Source of the DNA: Linyphia triangularis
Lineage: Eukaryota > Arthropoda > Arachnida > Araneae > Linyphiidae
NCBI GenBank assembly: GCA_963978545.1
Contig: OZ021733.1
Location: 34,143,424-34,207,423 of the forward strand
Length of the DNA: 64,000 bases
Direction of reading: 5' to 3'
The notes below the pieces were generated by a model. That model did no database searches, was not told where the DNA came from, and saw only the letters and a program-made list of their open reading frames with translations. Shown here in pieces: positions 10,231 to 22,373 of this stretch. Positions within the stretch are counted from its first letter, which is position 1; each line of letters begins with the position of its first letter. Made by a program: the position numbers and the translations under genes.

Positions 10231-12373
10231 CTGTTATGAAAAATAATTCTTGAGATTAATACAACATTCTAACCTCAATAGTAATTTACGATTAAGGCAT
10301 TGACAAATATTTAGTTTGGATCCTAAATAACTCGGAAGGAAAAACGTGATACCTTTCCTTTTCAACTCGATTACTGTGCATGGCAGAGCTTTCGTGATAC
10401 GTATCAAATTTTTAGTTTTTGTATCGCTTTGTTTACCACATTTATGAATAGACCGAGAGGCGACTGCAATTTTTGGACCCCATCAAACATCATTCTGAAT
10501 TTTTTATAGAAATTGGAGAAAAGTGAGTAGATTACGAATCCACTGGTCTGCCGTGGCAAAAATGGCCGAAACTAGTCAAAAATCGACTTTTAATAAGTTG
10601 AACTAAATCCAATTGCCAAATGCGCTATAACTTGCCAAATAATGAGCATTTTTTTAAATTTTGGTAACCCTCACTCTTTAATTTTCAATTAAGAAGGTTG
10701 CAGACGATTCAGATATCTGGTGACGGTCTACATGCATCTATTAAAAGGGAGCCAAGTTGGCAAAAAGTATTACGTCACTTATGACGTAACTGATGTCGCC
10801 AATTTGGCTTACTTTGAAAAGATATAAGTTTTCCGAGCCAAAGATCAGAAATCGTTTGCGCTTTTTCTCATTGAAAATCAAAATGAAGTGGGTTTCCAGA
10901 CGAATAAGTTAGTTCTCTTTTTGGCACGTTATGACATATTTGGCAATCGGATTTTAGTTCAACTTATTCCAAGTCAATTATTGATCAGTTTCGGCCATTT
11001 TTGCCACGGCAGACCTGTGGATTTCTAATCTACTCACTTTTCTCTAATTTCTATAAAAAATTCACATGTTAGATGGGGTCCAAAAATTGCAGTCGCCTCT
11101 CGGACTAGAAGGTTTTATAAGGTCGGCAGGCGTCTATTAACCCATTATCAATATGTTAACACCTTCTTGGATTCTAAAAATTGAAATCAAATTGTTGTTG
11201 CTAATCCATTTTAAGGTTTCAAAAGTTTTTGGTTTTAAACATCAATGCACCTTTGCTGTTGAGAAAAGTGTTTCTGATGACTGATAATAAAGTAAAAAAA
11301 TATTTTTTCAGGACAAATTATAATTTAAAAAGGAAATGTCTGCTGAGAGAAGGAATGAGAAAAACATATGAAGAATACAAATGTTTCGAATATGTTTATC
11401 AGTGACCAGGTGAGGTTTATGTTTGTTTATGATCTATGTATACGAATGTTGATATTTGTATAGTAAACTTCTGAAGGAATTTAACATTGATGCAAGATAC
11501 TCATAATAGCTCTATGTGGTATTTTTGAATGTTTGACATCAATGTGGTAGAAAATTTGAATATTTGAACAAGATAAATTATACTTATTAGGATTAATTAT
11601 ATTTATATTATACCATTAATTAAATAAATAGATTATTTCTTTTTTTAAAAGCTATGACGGTAAAACTATTTGATTAACGCAAATTTTTAAAATCAATTAT
11701 TTTAATTACAAAAAATTTACTTTACATATTTTGATTGATTTCAATTTTGTTAGTAGAATATTTTTATAGAATACTGTAATAGCGAAGCAATTTCTTATTT
11801 ATTTGATCTTTTGATTAGAAAAAATTTTAATAATCGTATTTTTTATAGATTTTTTTGATAATCGAATTTTTCATAGACTTCTTTAATAATTAAATATTTC
11901 GACGATTTCTAGCAAACAATAAAACTTAAACAAATTTGATTAGACATTACTTTGACAATAAATAATATTTGAGGAGTTTGAATAATTATTTCTTTTTATA
12001 ATTCCACATTTCGATATTACCATTGTAGCATAGTTAATTTTCATAAAAAATATTTTTGAAAGCGGAATATTTTATAATTGATTTTTTGAAAACATATACT
12101 TCCCAAAACTTCAAAGTCTTCACGATATTCCCACTTCTCATTGTCTATTCGCTTAAAACCTACATCTACTGTTCTAAAGCGAATCAGGGTTAGTTAAGCT
12201 CATGCACATGCAACCAGGATAGATTGATAAGGGAAGGTAATAGGATAAAGTAAGATAAAACCATCAAAGTCCAACTAAATGTTTGATGTGTTGCAATTAA
12301 GAGCTACATTAATAGAGCCTTAAAAATTCACGTGTCATCATCTCAAAGCGTATCAAAATTTGGCTCAGTTTAC
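10231..12373 (-). other. exchanger intron, 2.1 kb, hosts a foldback element
   Basis: This intron lies between the microexon and the 48-nt exon candidates. About a third of it is the giant palindromic element at 10451-11105, which starts 220 bp upstream of the 48-nt exon acceptor in transcription order. The remainder (11106-12373) is AT-rich with no recognised feature. Confidence 0.65.
10451..11105. mobile_element. 655-bp foldback element, near-complete palindrome
   Basis: The outer arms of about 185 bp (10451-10636 and 10922-11105) are roughly 90% identical when inverted. They start GACCGAGAGGCGACTGCAAT on the left and GTCCGAGAGGCGACTGCAAT on the right, and share GTCTGCCGTGGCAAAAATGG. Inside them a weaker inverted pair continues (ATTTTCAAT, then AACGATT/GACGATT), and the centre is AGCCAAGTTGGC ... 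GCCAATTTGGCT enclosing TTACGTCA-CTTA-TGACGTAA (10770-10789). The element is flanked by TA on both sides (10449-10450, 11106-11107). It has no transposase. TA duplication suggests mobilisation by a Tc1/mariner-type enzyme, but the family is not known to me. Confidence 0.85.
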
Positions 12374-12397
12374 CTTCAGCGTCTGCCTCAATGACTT
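12374..12397 (-). CDS. Na+/Ca2+ exchanger, 24-nt microexon candidate
   Basis: This microexon would add eight residues: split Glu then VIEADAE plus one base. It sits 198 nt after the preceding exon. Its acceptor follows a pyrimidine-rich tract (ctctctctttatttcc) with a CTAAT branch-like site, and it ends at a clear donor, gtaaac. Its length is a multiple of three and it enters and leaves in phase 1, so it can be included or skipped without disturbing the frame. The acidic sequence fits the acidic linker after CBD2. The acceptor (ctggaag) is only moderate, so transcript evidence would be needed to call it certain. It lies where small cassette exons (C-F) of vertebrate NCX1 lie. Confidence 0.6.
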
Positions 12398-12595
12398 CTT
12401 CCAGGTAGCATGGAAATAAAGAGAGAGATTAGATGATAACATCAGTGGTGGCTTTCATAACAAAAAAGTCATTAAAAAGGGAAAGAAGTGGAGGGCATGA
12501 AAGAATAAGGGGGAAATGAAATAATTTTTAAGAGAATGTCTCTTTTACCATATGATAAAAACACATTGGACATATGTGTGGTTTCAAAATCTTAC
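12398..12595 (-). other. short exchanger intron, 198 nt
   Basis: A short intron separates the 92-nt CBD2 exon from the 24-nt microexon. It runs from gtaag to a pyrimidine-rich acceptor ending ctggaag. Its small size, next to introns of 2-50 kb, suggests that the two exons are recognised as a unit. Confidence 0.6.
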
Positions 12596-12687
12596 CTTCT
12601 TCAAGTTTTGGTTCGCCCAGTTCGACATAGAAAACGGCATCAGCTTCGTAGCTTTCATTATCTGTAATATGCAGAGGAATATCTTTC
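12596..12687 (-). CDS. Na+/Ca2+ exchanger, CBD2 exon (92 nt)
   Basis: This is the exon that follows the large loop exon. It has a strong acceptor (tatttttttag) and the donor gtaag. The first base completes the split Thr codon, giving KDIPLHITDNESYEADAVFY then VELGEPKLEE, and the last base is the first of the next codon (phase 1 out). It matches the CBD2 stretch of vertebrate NCX that reads ...VIDDEEYEKNKTFFLEIGEPRL, which is the mutually exclusive A/B exon region in mammals. The NESYEAD acidic stretch lies where CBD2 coordinates Ca2+. No second, alternative version of this exon was recognised nearby. Exon boundaries are supported by phase agreement on both sides. Confidence 0.92.
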
Positions 12688-15600
12688 CTAAAAAAATACA
12701 TCAGTAATAAAAATAAGGAAGATATAAACAATCTTATGTTACCTGATATACATTGTTGTCCATGATCTTACAAGGTCTTAACCACTTCATTCAAAATGGG
12801 TAATTAAATATGAGTGAAAAGTCTAGGCTGGATAAAAAGAAGTTATTGCGCAAATGTTATTGCACCGATTAATAATTTTTTTTTTAGGATTTTAATGTTA
12901 TACTAAGTTTTCATAAATACTAATCGCCTTAGTATACTTCAACATGTGCCTGCCTTGTAGACTGGGGATTGTCAAATCGGTAATCCAGGTCTCGATTACG
13001 TGACACTTGACACAGAAAATGTATTTCTGGCTTTCAAATGTTTGCCTAGCTAACATGCATCGAGGAATGGGTTACTGACTCTAAATTTTCCGAGATACAA
13101 ATGAGAAGTAACGTATAAAATACAAATTGGGACTTCTTTAATTATATTAAACTGAATTATACCCCCCCCCCCATTTTGTTCAATATATTTTTTTTCTAGG
13201 CAAGACTTTTCACTCATGGTGTATTTCAGAAGAGATTTAAATTACCTTCTTAACTTACAAAAAAAGCTCTTAGCAATATGGGCGTTATGAATGATTTATT
13301 TTTGAACTTGCATGAATCAGTGCAGAAAACTTCTCACGAGATATTTTTTAAAGAAGGAATTCGAAAACACCTCACTCATTTAAAACGGAATGCGTATTAT
13401 ATAACTTTTCCTAACACTTAGTGTGGATTTATGCGCTTTTAACTAAAAAAATATATTTCAGTGGTTATCTAAAGCTATCTGTTTCTTACAGTGTAAGTGT
13501 TTGGGGCAAAAGTTTAGAGCAATGTATTTCTCACTTTTACTGTTCCTTAAAGAAGAGCTACTAATAACTCAAATAAAATCTAAAATGTTTTATTTTTGTT
13601 AATGGCTTGCAACTTTTTTCATGAAGTTAAACATTCATTCTATATACAGCACATATTTGAAAATGTTCAACAACCAGTTTTTCAAATGCATTAACTTAAA
13701 AGCATGAAGTACTGTATCCACGCTAATTTAACTGCTAAAATGCAGTAGTTAAAAGTCAAAAAGACACCATGTGATCACGCACAGAATTCCGAAATATTGG
13801 TATTGTTTGCTCAGAAGAAAACGCAACAGTTTAGTAGGAATTTAGAAAGAAAAAATTCAGAGATGTAGTGGAAAGAACGCAGGGGACTGAAGATGCACTA
13901 CCTTTTTAAAAGGGGTTAAAATGTAACTTTTGATTTAGTTTGAGTTTCGTCGATAACTTTCCAATGCATTTTTACTCTACATCACAGGAAAACTTTCCAA
14001 AAACAATGTTAATCTCGTATAAAAAATTGCATATTGAATAATTTTGTAATATTTATGCAAAACACTCTGTTTCGTAGCGCCATATCTGCCATTTACAATA
14101 AATTATACAAATGTAAATCGACTTTTTAATGGAGATAAATTGATTGATCCCTGAATTATGGAGCAAGGAATGATTACATTTAGGGAACCTGCTATTTATC
14201 AACCACCGAGTTTCAAACCAACTTATCCATAATTACACTAAAAATATCCGAAATTTACTAACCTATCATTTAACTATGTCACTTGTAGGTAATTTTTAGT
14301 ATTTTTTATTTTATGATTTGTTCAACAAAGACACTTATCTTATTAAACAATTTTTCAAAAATTTATTACATTTTTGTAAAAATGTTTTCAGTGAGTTATT
14401 TAAATAGTTTTATAAAATATAGTTTTCAATTTATTCACCAATGTGGCGACCATAGTTTTTGAAATAACTAGAGAAATTCAATTAATATAAAGTTTATCAA
14501 TGTGGATGAATTTTTTTCATTGAATAAGGGAGGTATCAAGTATCTAATAACGTATTGATTTGAAAGTAGAAAATTCGGAAAATAATTTTAGAGCGACTGT
14601 TAATTTTATTGAATTGTTAGAAAACCTCTAGATGGCACCAGGATAGATTATGAAAAGTGTTGTATGAAAATCTAGTTAACCCTCAGCTGCATATTTTCCC
14701 AATAGATGGCAGCACAATATTTTCCCGTTATACCTGATCAGATTTGTTGAGTTGAATACATATTTTTAAGAATTATAGAATATAATTAAATAAAATTTAA
14801 ATAGAAAAAGTATGAGTTCTGTACCGCATATGATAAAAATATTCAGCATGAACTAAGCCCTTATAAATCGATCAAATTGGTCTTATTTTCTACTAGTATT
14901 TCCAACTCATGGAAGATGAGTATTACGTAATTAATAATTTTGTAATTTTTTTTTAATTGAAAATTTCATTTTTTTTGTGTGCGTTTAATATGAAGAGTAA
15001 AAATTATTCCTAAAACTAGGATTATGATCACGCGTTCGGTTATTTATGAAAAAGAGAAAACTGTTTTATGACTTAATCTAAATTTGCAATTAAAAAAAAA
15101 AAATGTTTGCACAAACCAATATATTATTTTGAATTCCAACCTTGTTTCATATACGGTACGTAAGAGCTATAACTAAAAAGTTCAAAGAAAATGTGAATTT
15201 GCCTTGTAAAACTAGTTACTTCAAGTCAATTTTTCTCATATGAATTTTCTAGTAATTGATTGAATTAATTTTTTTTTGATGAATTCTGCCCAATTCAATC
15301 TTTTTATTTAAGAGAATTTTTATTTGTTACTAACCTTTGAAAGCAGAGTACAAAAACAATTTTTTTTTTTAACGGTCCAAATCTAAATTGATGATTTTTA
15401 CCTTCAACCAAGCAACGAACATGTAAAGAAGTTATTGCCAAGCAGGAAAAGTAATTAGATTTTGTCCCATAATATTTTTTTTTGGATAAAAAGGAACATG
15501 GGGTAAGAAGTATAGTTTAAAAATTTTAAATTTCCAACTTTTTTCTTCCCTCTTATATACGATATTTATATCATAAACTTAAAGCATAATTAAGGACTAG

Positions 15601-17702
15601 AAATAGAAAATGTCCTAAGTCCCAAAAAGAAAATTTTTCAGAAGAACCGAAAAATGAAAAACATTCGCATTGGTACTTAAGGCTATGACTAAGTAACAGA
15701 TTGAATTTGAACTATTGCTAGTGGAATTCGCACTTTAGGAGTTCTCCAGTTTGTTTAGCTTGGTCTTGGGACATTTTTCCGTAGAAAAAAAAAAGAAAAG
15801 ATTTTTGATTTTTTTGATACTTAGGTCGTTTTCCATTTCTAGTCCTCAATTGACGTAAAGTCTTTCAACGAAAGTAATTAATGCGATAGGTAATAAATAT
15901 TTAATCAACAACAAAATGTGATTTGAATACTTTTGAAATATTTCCATAACTATTTCAAAATAATTCCAACTTCCCTTATACCATAAAAGCTATTAAAGAA
16001 ACTACTTCAAGTATCTAAATTTGAACGTTTAACCAAACCGTAAATTTTTTAATTTATTTTAACTATGCTGGAGGTTACATAAGTTAACTACATTATATAA
16101 AATTAAGAAGAAAAAAAAAAACCGTTTAAGTGTTTGCAAACTTTTGTATAACTAATTACATTAAATTTTGTTCAGATACTTCATTTTTGTACAGTAAAAA
16201 TGATCCATAGAGGAGTATTTTTACCTACTTCTGTATTAAAAAATAAAATTTTACCGTATCTTATTTTAGATGTGCTGGAAATAATACCCATATTATGTTG
16301 TATCAAATGGAAGATAATGAAATTGGTAAAAAATATGTATGATATCTTTTTCATTCAAAAAACTTTCTTTGAAATAATTTTGATCAAAACAAAAAAAATC
16401 CACAAAGTGTTTCACGAAATCAATTTTCTCATTAGCGGAGAAATTATAATACGATTACATAAGAACAATCTATTAACTTTCAAATTGATATCGCAATTAA
16501 TTATTGTTACGTAAAACAGAAGAAAAACGATTATCTTTCTCTATCACTTGAGCCTTCAAAACAAATATTTATACTGTACATGCAATACATTTTATGACAG
16601 ATTTTAGGTTTCCCGATTGAGTGGCATATGGATGTTATTAGGTTGTTATTGATGACGAGTGCGTGCTGGATTAAACATACGATAAATTACGAGGGCAATA
16701 AATTATCCATAAGATAGGATATACTTGAGCTGAATTGCATGCGTTATGTATTATATGTGCATTATAAATTACATAGGTGTACACGTGAGTGGAATATATA
16801 CGTGCTCCTGATAGACTTATTAAGTCTTTAGAATCAGTAGTTTGGGAATATGCCATAAAATGTAGAGTCGTAGTTTCTTGAGATTCTAAGTTATGAGGGA
16901 TTAGTATGAAATGTAAAGTTATTGATTTTCAACAAATAACAGCTACTTAACTTGGAATTTTAGTTTGGGGTTTTAAATAAAAATTTATAAAACATTTTTT
17001 GCTGCTTTTTCCATTTACTTTGCACTGTTATTGTGGGATTCCCCAAAACTGAATTCTTATTTAAAAAAAATTAACATCTCTTAAATAGTTACTCTCAACG
17101 GATTGAAACAACTTGAGCAACAAAAGTTGTGTCAATCATCTGAAAGTTAATGTTTTCCTAATTTTAATTTTAAAAATAGGGAGTTACTTTCGGGACATGC
17201 TCTATATTCCAATAACTATTTTTTAATACACTTTTTCATAACTCCTCATTTTTATTTGTATACAATTACGTCGTTAATGAGTAGTACATCATATACTCTA
17301 ATTGAAGTAACTGTTGGTTTAAAAACGAGTAGATAAGGAATAGTGTATACTCTGTACACAGTTTTCAAGATTAATATTGTTCTAATGTTTTAATATAACA
17401 AACACAGTAAATTGAATCATTCTGAGAGGAGGAAAACTGCAGGCATTAAAACTTAGCGGTGCAGAACGTGCTTCGAAAGTAAGTCGTTTTGTGGATTCCA
17501 TTCCAGAGTAAAATGTCTTCAGTACTAAATGGCTTAAATATAAAATTATTTCGTGTCTATTTTAAAATTAAAAACTCTCAGTTACGATATGCTGGAAAAT
17601 TAACATTGCATATATGTTTTATATACCCTTCTTTATCATTCTCGTTTAAATGCTTTATGTGAGACCATGATGGATTTATAATAATTATCAGGTAGCTCTG
17701 CG
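12688..17702. other. intronic AT-rich stretch without recognised features
   Basis: I see no exon, RNA gene or complete mobile element here. The frame at 16200-16514 (104 residues) is almost entirely I, L, F, K and N, as chance frames are in such sequence. TTAACCCTCAGCTGCAT near 14688 resembles a piggyBac-like end, but no partner end was found. Confidence 0.5.
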
Positions 17703-18000
17703 GTATTGGACAATGTCAGAAACAAGGGTTTCTCGAAGGTTGGCCAAACCATGCCAAAATTCGAGCATTGTTTCAAAATACTCGATTTTTTTAAAAAATA
17801 AATAAGTCAAACTATCACAAAACATATTTTTTACCCCTCCGTCATTTCTTATAAAAATCTATTTCAATTTTAAAACTCTGCAACCACATTTCAAAACTTC
17901 CAACACATTTCACCCAGTTCTGGATGAGATTGGCCAAAATCCATAGTAACGGCTAGGTTACAACGGTCTACATCGGGATTGGCCAGTGTTGTATTTGTGC
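17703..18000. repeat. solo copy of the GGATTGGCCAGTG repeat
   Basis: This is diverged from 1361-1640 but collinear across its whole length, and it is surrounded by unrelated AT-rich DNA without hAT ends. The two copies share the tract CCCTCCGTC, the box GAGATTGGCCAA and the end GGGATTGGCCAGTGT. There is no coding capacity. The class is unknown; a short nonautonomous DNA element is likely. Confidence 0.6.
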
Positions 18001-18817
18001 TACTGGGGATTATGGCGTTGAAATGTATAGACGACAAATGGAGATTGCGCAATACTAAAAACTGTTTAAAAATACTTTTTTTTGATAATTAGTCTTAGTT
18101 TTCAAAACTAACCTCGTATGAGTGTACGTGAGGTCATAATACCAAACAAAAACATGAATAGTCACTTTTGTTGAAATGCAAATCTAGAATAGTTTCCAAT
18201 AATTATCTTTAAATATGAAACTACAGATTGAAGAAATATGAGTGCATACAGTGCAATGTATTTAGTTAAGATTTCTGCTAATGTTATGTAACACATACCG
18301 GCAATTATGAAAAGAAAACGAACCAGCAATTAGAAAAAGTAGTCGCATAAATCTCGTGAATCGGAGGAATAGCAAACAATAAAATAATTTACTGCAATGA
18401 AGAGACTACATATGTTTAAAAAGTTTACGGTGGTTGTTCTCCACAGTCGAGAAATGAGGTAAAATTTATTATATTGCATATTACAAATTTTTAAAAATAT
18501 AATGTTCATAAATATTCTCAGTTTTTAAGTCAGGCGATTTAAACTTCCTAAGTTTGAACTTATTCTTTAGCCCTAATTTAATAGCGTTTAGTGCACCTTA
18601 TTTACTACTTTCTCGTTATATTTCCTGTCTGAGGGTAATACATAAATCTAAGAAGTCATTTTAAATTTAAAAAAAAAAAAACTCTTATCGGAGAAACTAC
18701 AGCTTGTTAAAGCATGAACTATTTTACAGTAATTTATACACCACAACATTTATTTTCTGCACACAACTTACTTCAAATAAATTCTGCATTTTTCTACTTC
18801 TTAATATCCCAAATTTT

Positions 18818-18930
18818 TCTAAATGATAAAATATTGTCAAGAAATGTTCAAGTTTTCCGAAATGATAATATATTGTCAAGAAATTTTCCAAGCTTTCCGA
18901 AATGATAAAATATTGTCAAGGAATTTAAGA
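18818..18930. repeat. three-copy short tandem repeat, about 40 bp unit
   Basis: Units share AAATGATAATATATTGTCAA then GAAATTTTC.AAG.TTTCCG and repeat three times with several substitutions. The overlapping short open frames here are repeat artefacts. Confidence 0.8.
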
Positions 18931-19761
18931 TGTTATGACCGGATAACTGATAAATCTAGTATTGCGGTTGAAACCGTCTTTTATGTTCTTTTTATCAACC
19001 TGCCATTGCTGTCTAGATAAAAAAAAATCTTAATACCGGAAAGTTCTATTTATTTGTTTTGAGTAAGTTTAGGGTCACGATAGAAATAATGATGTTTTTC
19101 AATCGATCATTTCTACTCAAAACGTGCTGCCGACAGCTAAAGATAATGGATCGAATACTTCGTGGGGACTCTTATAAAACAGTTCGGATTCTTTTGTTTA
19201 CAGAATATTGATTTGTTAGACAAATAAGAACACTATAAAAAATTCTTTTTGAAATAGTAGAATATAGATTGTAAGATTGTAGAATTGTAAGAACAAAATT
19301 ACTGGTTACAAAATGACAAATACTCAGCACAGCGGTGAACAATTGAATTTCGAAATTGGAAAAACAGATGAGTGAAATTTTTAGTTTGAATATCTTTGTT
19401 AAACGGGACTTGATTTCAGGACAAAATACGTTTGACCTAAGGCTGAATTGCGACTGTCTTGTCCTCAACTTGGGAAGCCGAGTTCTTAGATAATACTTTT
19501 AATGAATTGTTCTCTGTGGGATTAACTTAATTGTTGCAGCGCAGAGAAAGATTTTATCTTTCTAATTTCTAAAAATAAAGAAAACTAAACTCTCTATTTC
19601 ATATTACTCGATTAGTTTATAATACCCTTTAAATGCAAATTTAATTTTTTCAATATTAAGACGAATTTCTGAAAATTAGTTTTTAATGAAAAATAACTTA
19701 TCACAAACAGTTGAAGTTTGTATACGTTTTGGTTTTGGGGTTTTAAGCAATTTCAATGATA

Positions 19762-20662
19762 GGGGAGACTTGTGTACCTAGGACCACCACACTTTTTATT
19801 AAATAATGTTTAGTTCTAAGTTTTTTTACTCACTTGGGTAAGTGGCAACACCCAATTGTTCTTTTGACAACCATTTTGAAATCTTAGAGGAGAACGTTGT
19901 GGCAAGTTATAAGTGGAAAACGTTTTTGTATAGTCTGCAGTAACATTTTGCAGCTCATGTCTTTTATTGTTTTACAAAGTTAAGTCAAATACTTTTTTTT
20001 GAATTCTAGTAAATAATTTTATTTGTAACATTAAGTACTAAAGAAGATGTTTAAATAAGTCCTTTCTCCATGTGCAATTTTAGTAGAAGACATTTTATAT
20101 GAAATTACCAAGTCGTGTACCTAGGGCCACATAGTTTCTTATTGTGTTCAAACTGTCAAACCCAAAATCTGTTGGTGCTTCAAAGCGATAAAGCATGCCG
20201 CTCATTTTTTTTGTAATCAGTTTTTCAAGTAATGAAAATACTTGTAATTCCCTAATAATTTGTCACATTGTAATTTATTATAGTTGTTATATGATAAACC
20301 AATGACTGATAATTACTTGATATTGTTTCTTTTATAAAAAAAATCCTATATAAAATAATCCTTTATAAAAACGGATATTTGTTTTCTATTCATTATGGAC
20401 AGAAACCTCACTAAAGAGAATAGCCCTAGGTACATCAGCTACAGGTCCTAGGTACAACGAGGCCTTGTATCTAGGGCCATTTGTGAAATTTCTTTAAAAA
20501 CCTTTTATTTGACAGAATCTATTATTTTAAGTATTTATATTAATCCCAATGTGAAGTAATTACTATAATGATGTATGCATATCAGTTTCACATTTTTAAA
20601 TGGCTCAGTGGCTCATTTTTTGTTCATTGAAAATATGCGGCCCTAGGTACACAAGTCTCCCC
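19762..20662. mobile_element. 901-bp TA-flanked nonautonomous element with internal end-motif copies
   Basis: Perfect terminal inverted repeats of 21 bp, beginning GGGGAGACTTGTGTACCTAG, lie directly inside TA dinucleotides (19760-19761 and 20663-20664). The inner end motif TACCTAGGGCCA recurs inside the element in both orientations: near 20117 (GTGTACCTAGGGCCAC), 20424 (CCTAGGTACATC), 20448 (CCTAGGTACAAC) and 20466 (GTATCTAGGGCCA). Such subterminal repeats are typical transposase-binding sites. There is no intact coding region. Confidence 0.8.
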
Positions 20663-21252
20663 TACTCATAATTTTAAATGGTTATATTCCAAACTCCCTT
20701 TAATTATAATAAAAAGAAAATATTATATTTTAAATTCAAAGCAATATGATAAAAACTACATATCTCTTAATAAGTTTCGCTTAAGGAGAATGCATAAAAA
20801 ATTCCCTTTCTAGCAGAATTAAAAAAAAAAAAAAAATTTCGTATAAGTTCGACGTTACTTAATTAAAGTAGTCAATAGTGAATGTTTTTATAGATTTATA
20901 GTGTTTCTAGATATATAGTGATTAAATCTAGAGAAAATATTCATAAAAAACTTAAAAAAGAAACCGGAATAGGAAATGTAACGTTAAATAACAGCAAAGC
21001 ATATACTTAAATTGCTTAAACTGATATTTCTCAAATTACGCATATTATAAATTTAAAATAAAATAAAGTATAAGTAGTACCTTATAGAAAAATTTATATC
21101 ATACCATGTAAATTCTCGAAATCAAGATTACTTTTAGAAGTGCTGAAAGATGCTCTTAAAATTTCCTAGCTCATTCACAATGTTTTCCCTTCATATAACA
21201 GAATATGAAAAACATTCACAAATATTTCAATGGTTTTGCTAATTTTCTTTGA

Positions 21253-21396
21253 GGTAGGAAACACAAAAAAAAAACTTAATTTAAAATAAATTAAATAAAA
21301 TTCTTGTTATGTTGGAATCTTGGAATGGTAGGAAACACAAAAAAAAAACTTAATTTAAAATAAATTAAATAAAATTCTTGTTATGTTGGAATCTTT
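21253..21396. repeat. 74-bp direct duplication
   Basis: GGTAGGAAACAC, A-run, CTTAATTTAAAATAAATTAA and TTCTTGTTATGTTGGAATCT occur twice with identical sequence, at 21253 and 21327. Identity suggests a very recent duplication or an assembly duplication. Confidence 0.9.
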
Positions 21397-22299
21397 ATCT
21401 ATATGACATTCTTGTACAGCAAAACTAAATTAAAATTACATGAAATTATTATGCAGTCACATTAAATTAAAATTAAATACGATTATGTACATTTAAATTC
21501 TATTTGCGGAGCAAAATATCCATTCAAGTTTCTTAAGTGGAATTATTTTAAAAAATAACTTACGTTACCTTAATAAAATTATTTAAGAAATTTATCTTAG
21601 TAAAAGTTTAACTGAAGTAGAAATATTTATGAATTTCTAACAAGTTACATTTTCATTTTGAATTCAACGCTGAGATAGGTAAAAGTAAAAATAATAAACT
21701 TAAACAAATTTGAAATACAATTTTTTCCAATCTCATGAATTTTTTTCCATAAATGAGTTACTGCAATTTCATGTAGAGCATTACGGAATTTTTCTTTCTA
21801 ATTTATCCACATTTTGCATAGCATCTAGTAGGTTTGTCTTGCATGTGCGGTTACAGTTTCTTTCAGTAGAATTTAGTATAGTAATTTAAAATGATTTATA
21901 GAAGTATATTTTTGCTTTGGAAAATAGAGCGCCAAAGCATTTTTGTTGGGAGTTATACAGAGCATTGAGGAAGCTATTGGTATAAGTCACTTTGTTGTTG
22001 TTTACCCAATTATTGTGGAAATGTTCAGTGTTACTTATCCTAAAAGAATAGAAACACTCGTGATTTCACTTCCATTGTTCTTTCTTCGAAACTTGAAAAT
22101 TGGAAAAGTTTGGTTAATGAATGGAGGATTATTTGACCTTCAAAAATAAGAAAATATTGATAACAATGAATGATAATTTGGCATTACATTAAAAAATTTG
22201 GAAAGATTGTACATCGAATGAACTTTAATTCGATATTCAACTATTGGGAATGATTGGATACTGATCGGATGATAATTTTTAGTTAAAATTTAACTCTTG

Positions 22300-22373
22300 A
22301 AAACAATTTCTTTTTGCTATAGTAATTTTTTTTTGCTATAGTAATTTTTTTTTGTTATAGTAATTTTTTTTCC
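22300..22373. repeat. short tandem repeat TTTTTTGCTATAGTAA, three copies
   Basis: Three successive units of T-run plus G(C/T)TATAGTAA are present, about 22 bp each. It is a simple minisatellite without coding meaning. Confidence 0.8.

Noticed and set aside
12541..12595. Read-through extension of the 92-nt exon to a second donor (ATG|gtaaaa)
   Set aside because: The extra sequence does not resemble the family, and the resulting phase does not fit the final CBD2 exon.
12950..13060. tRNA-like B-box sequence near GGTCTCGATTACG
   Set aside because: No matching A box or cloverleaf could be drawn.
16200..16514. 104-residue open frame on the plus strand
   Set aside because: The translation is dominated by I, L, F, K and N, with no domain or splice context, as expected by chance in AT-rich DNA.
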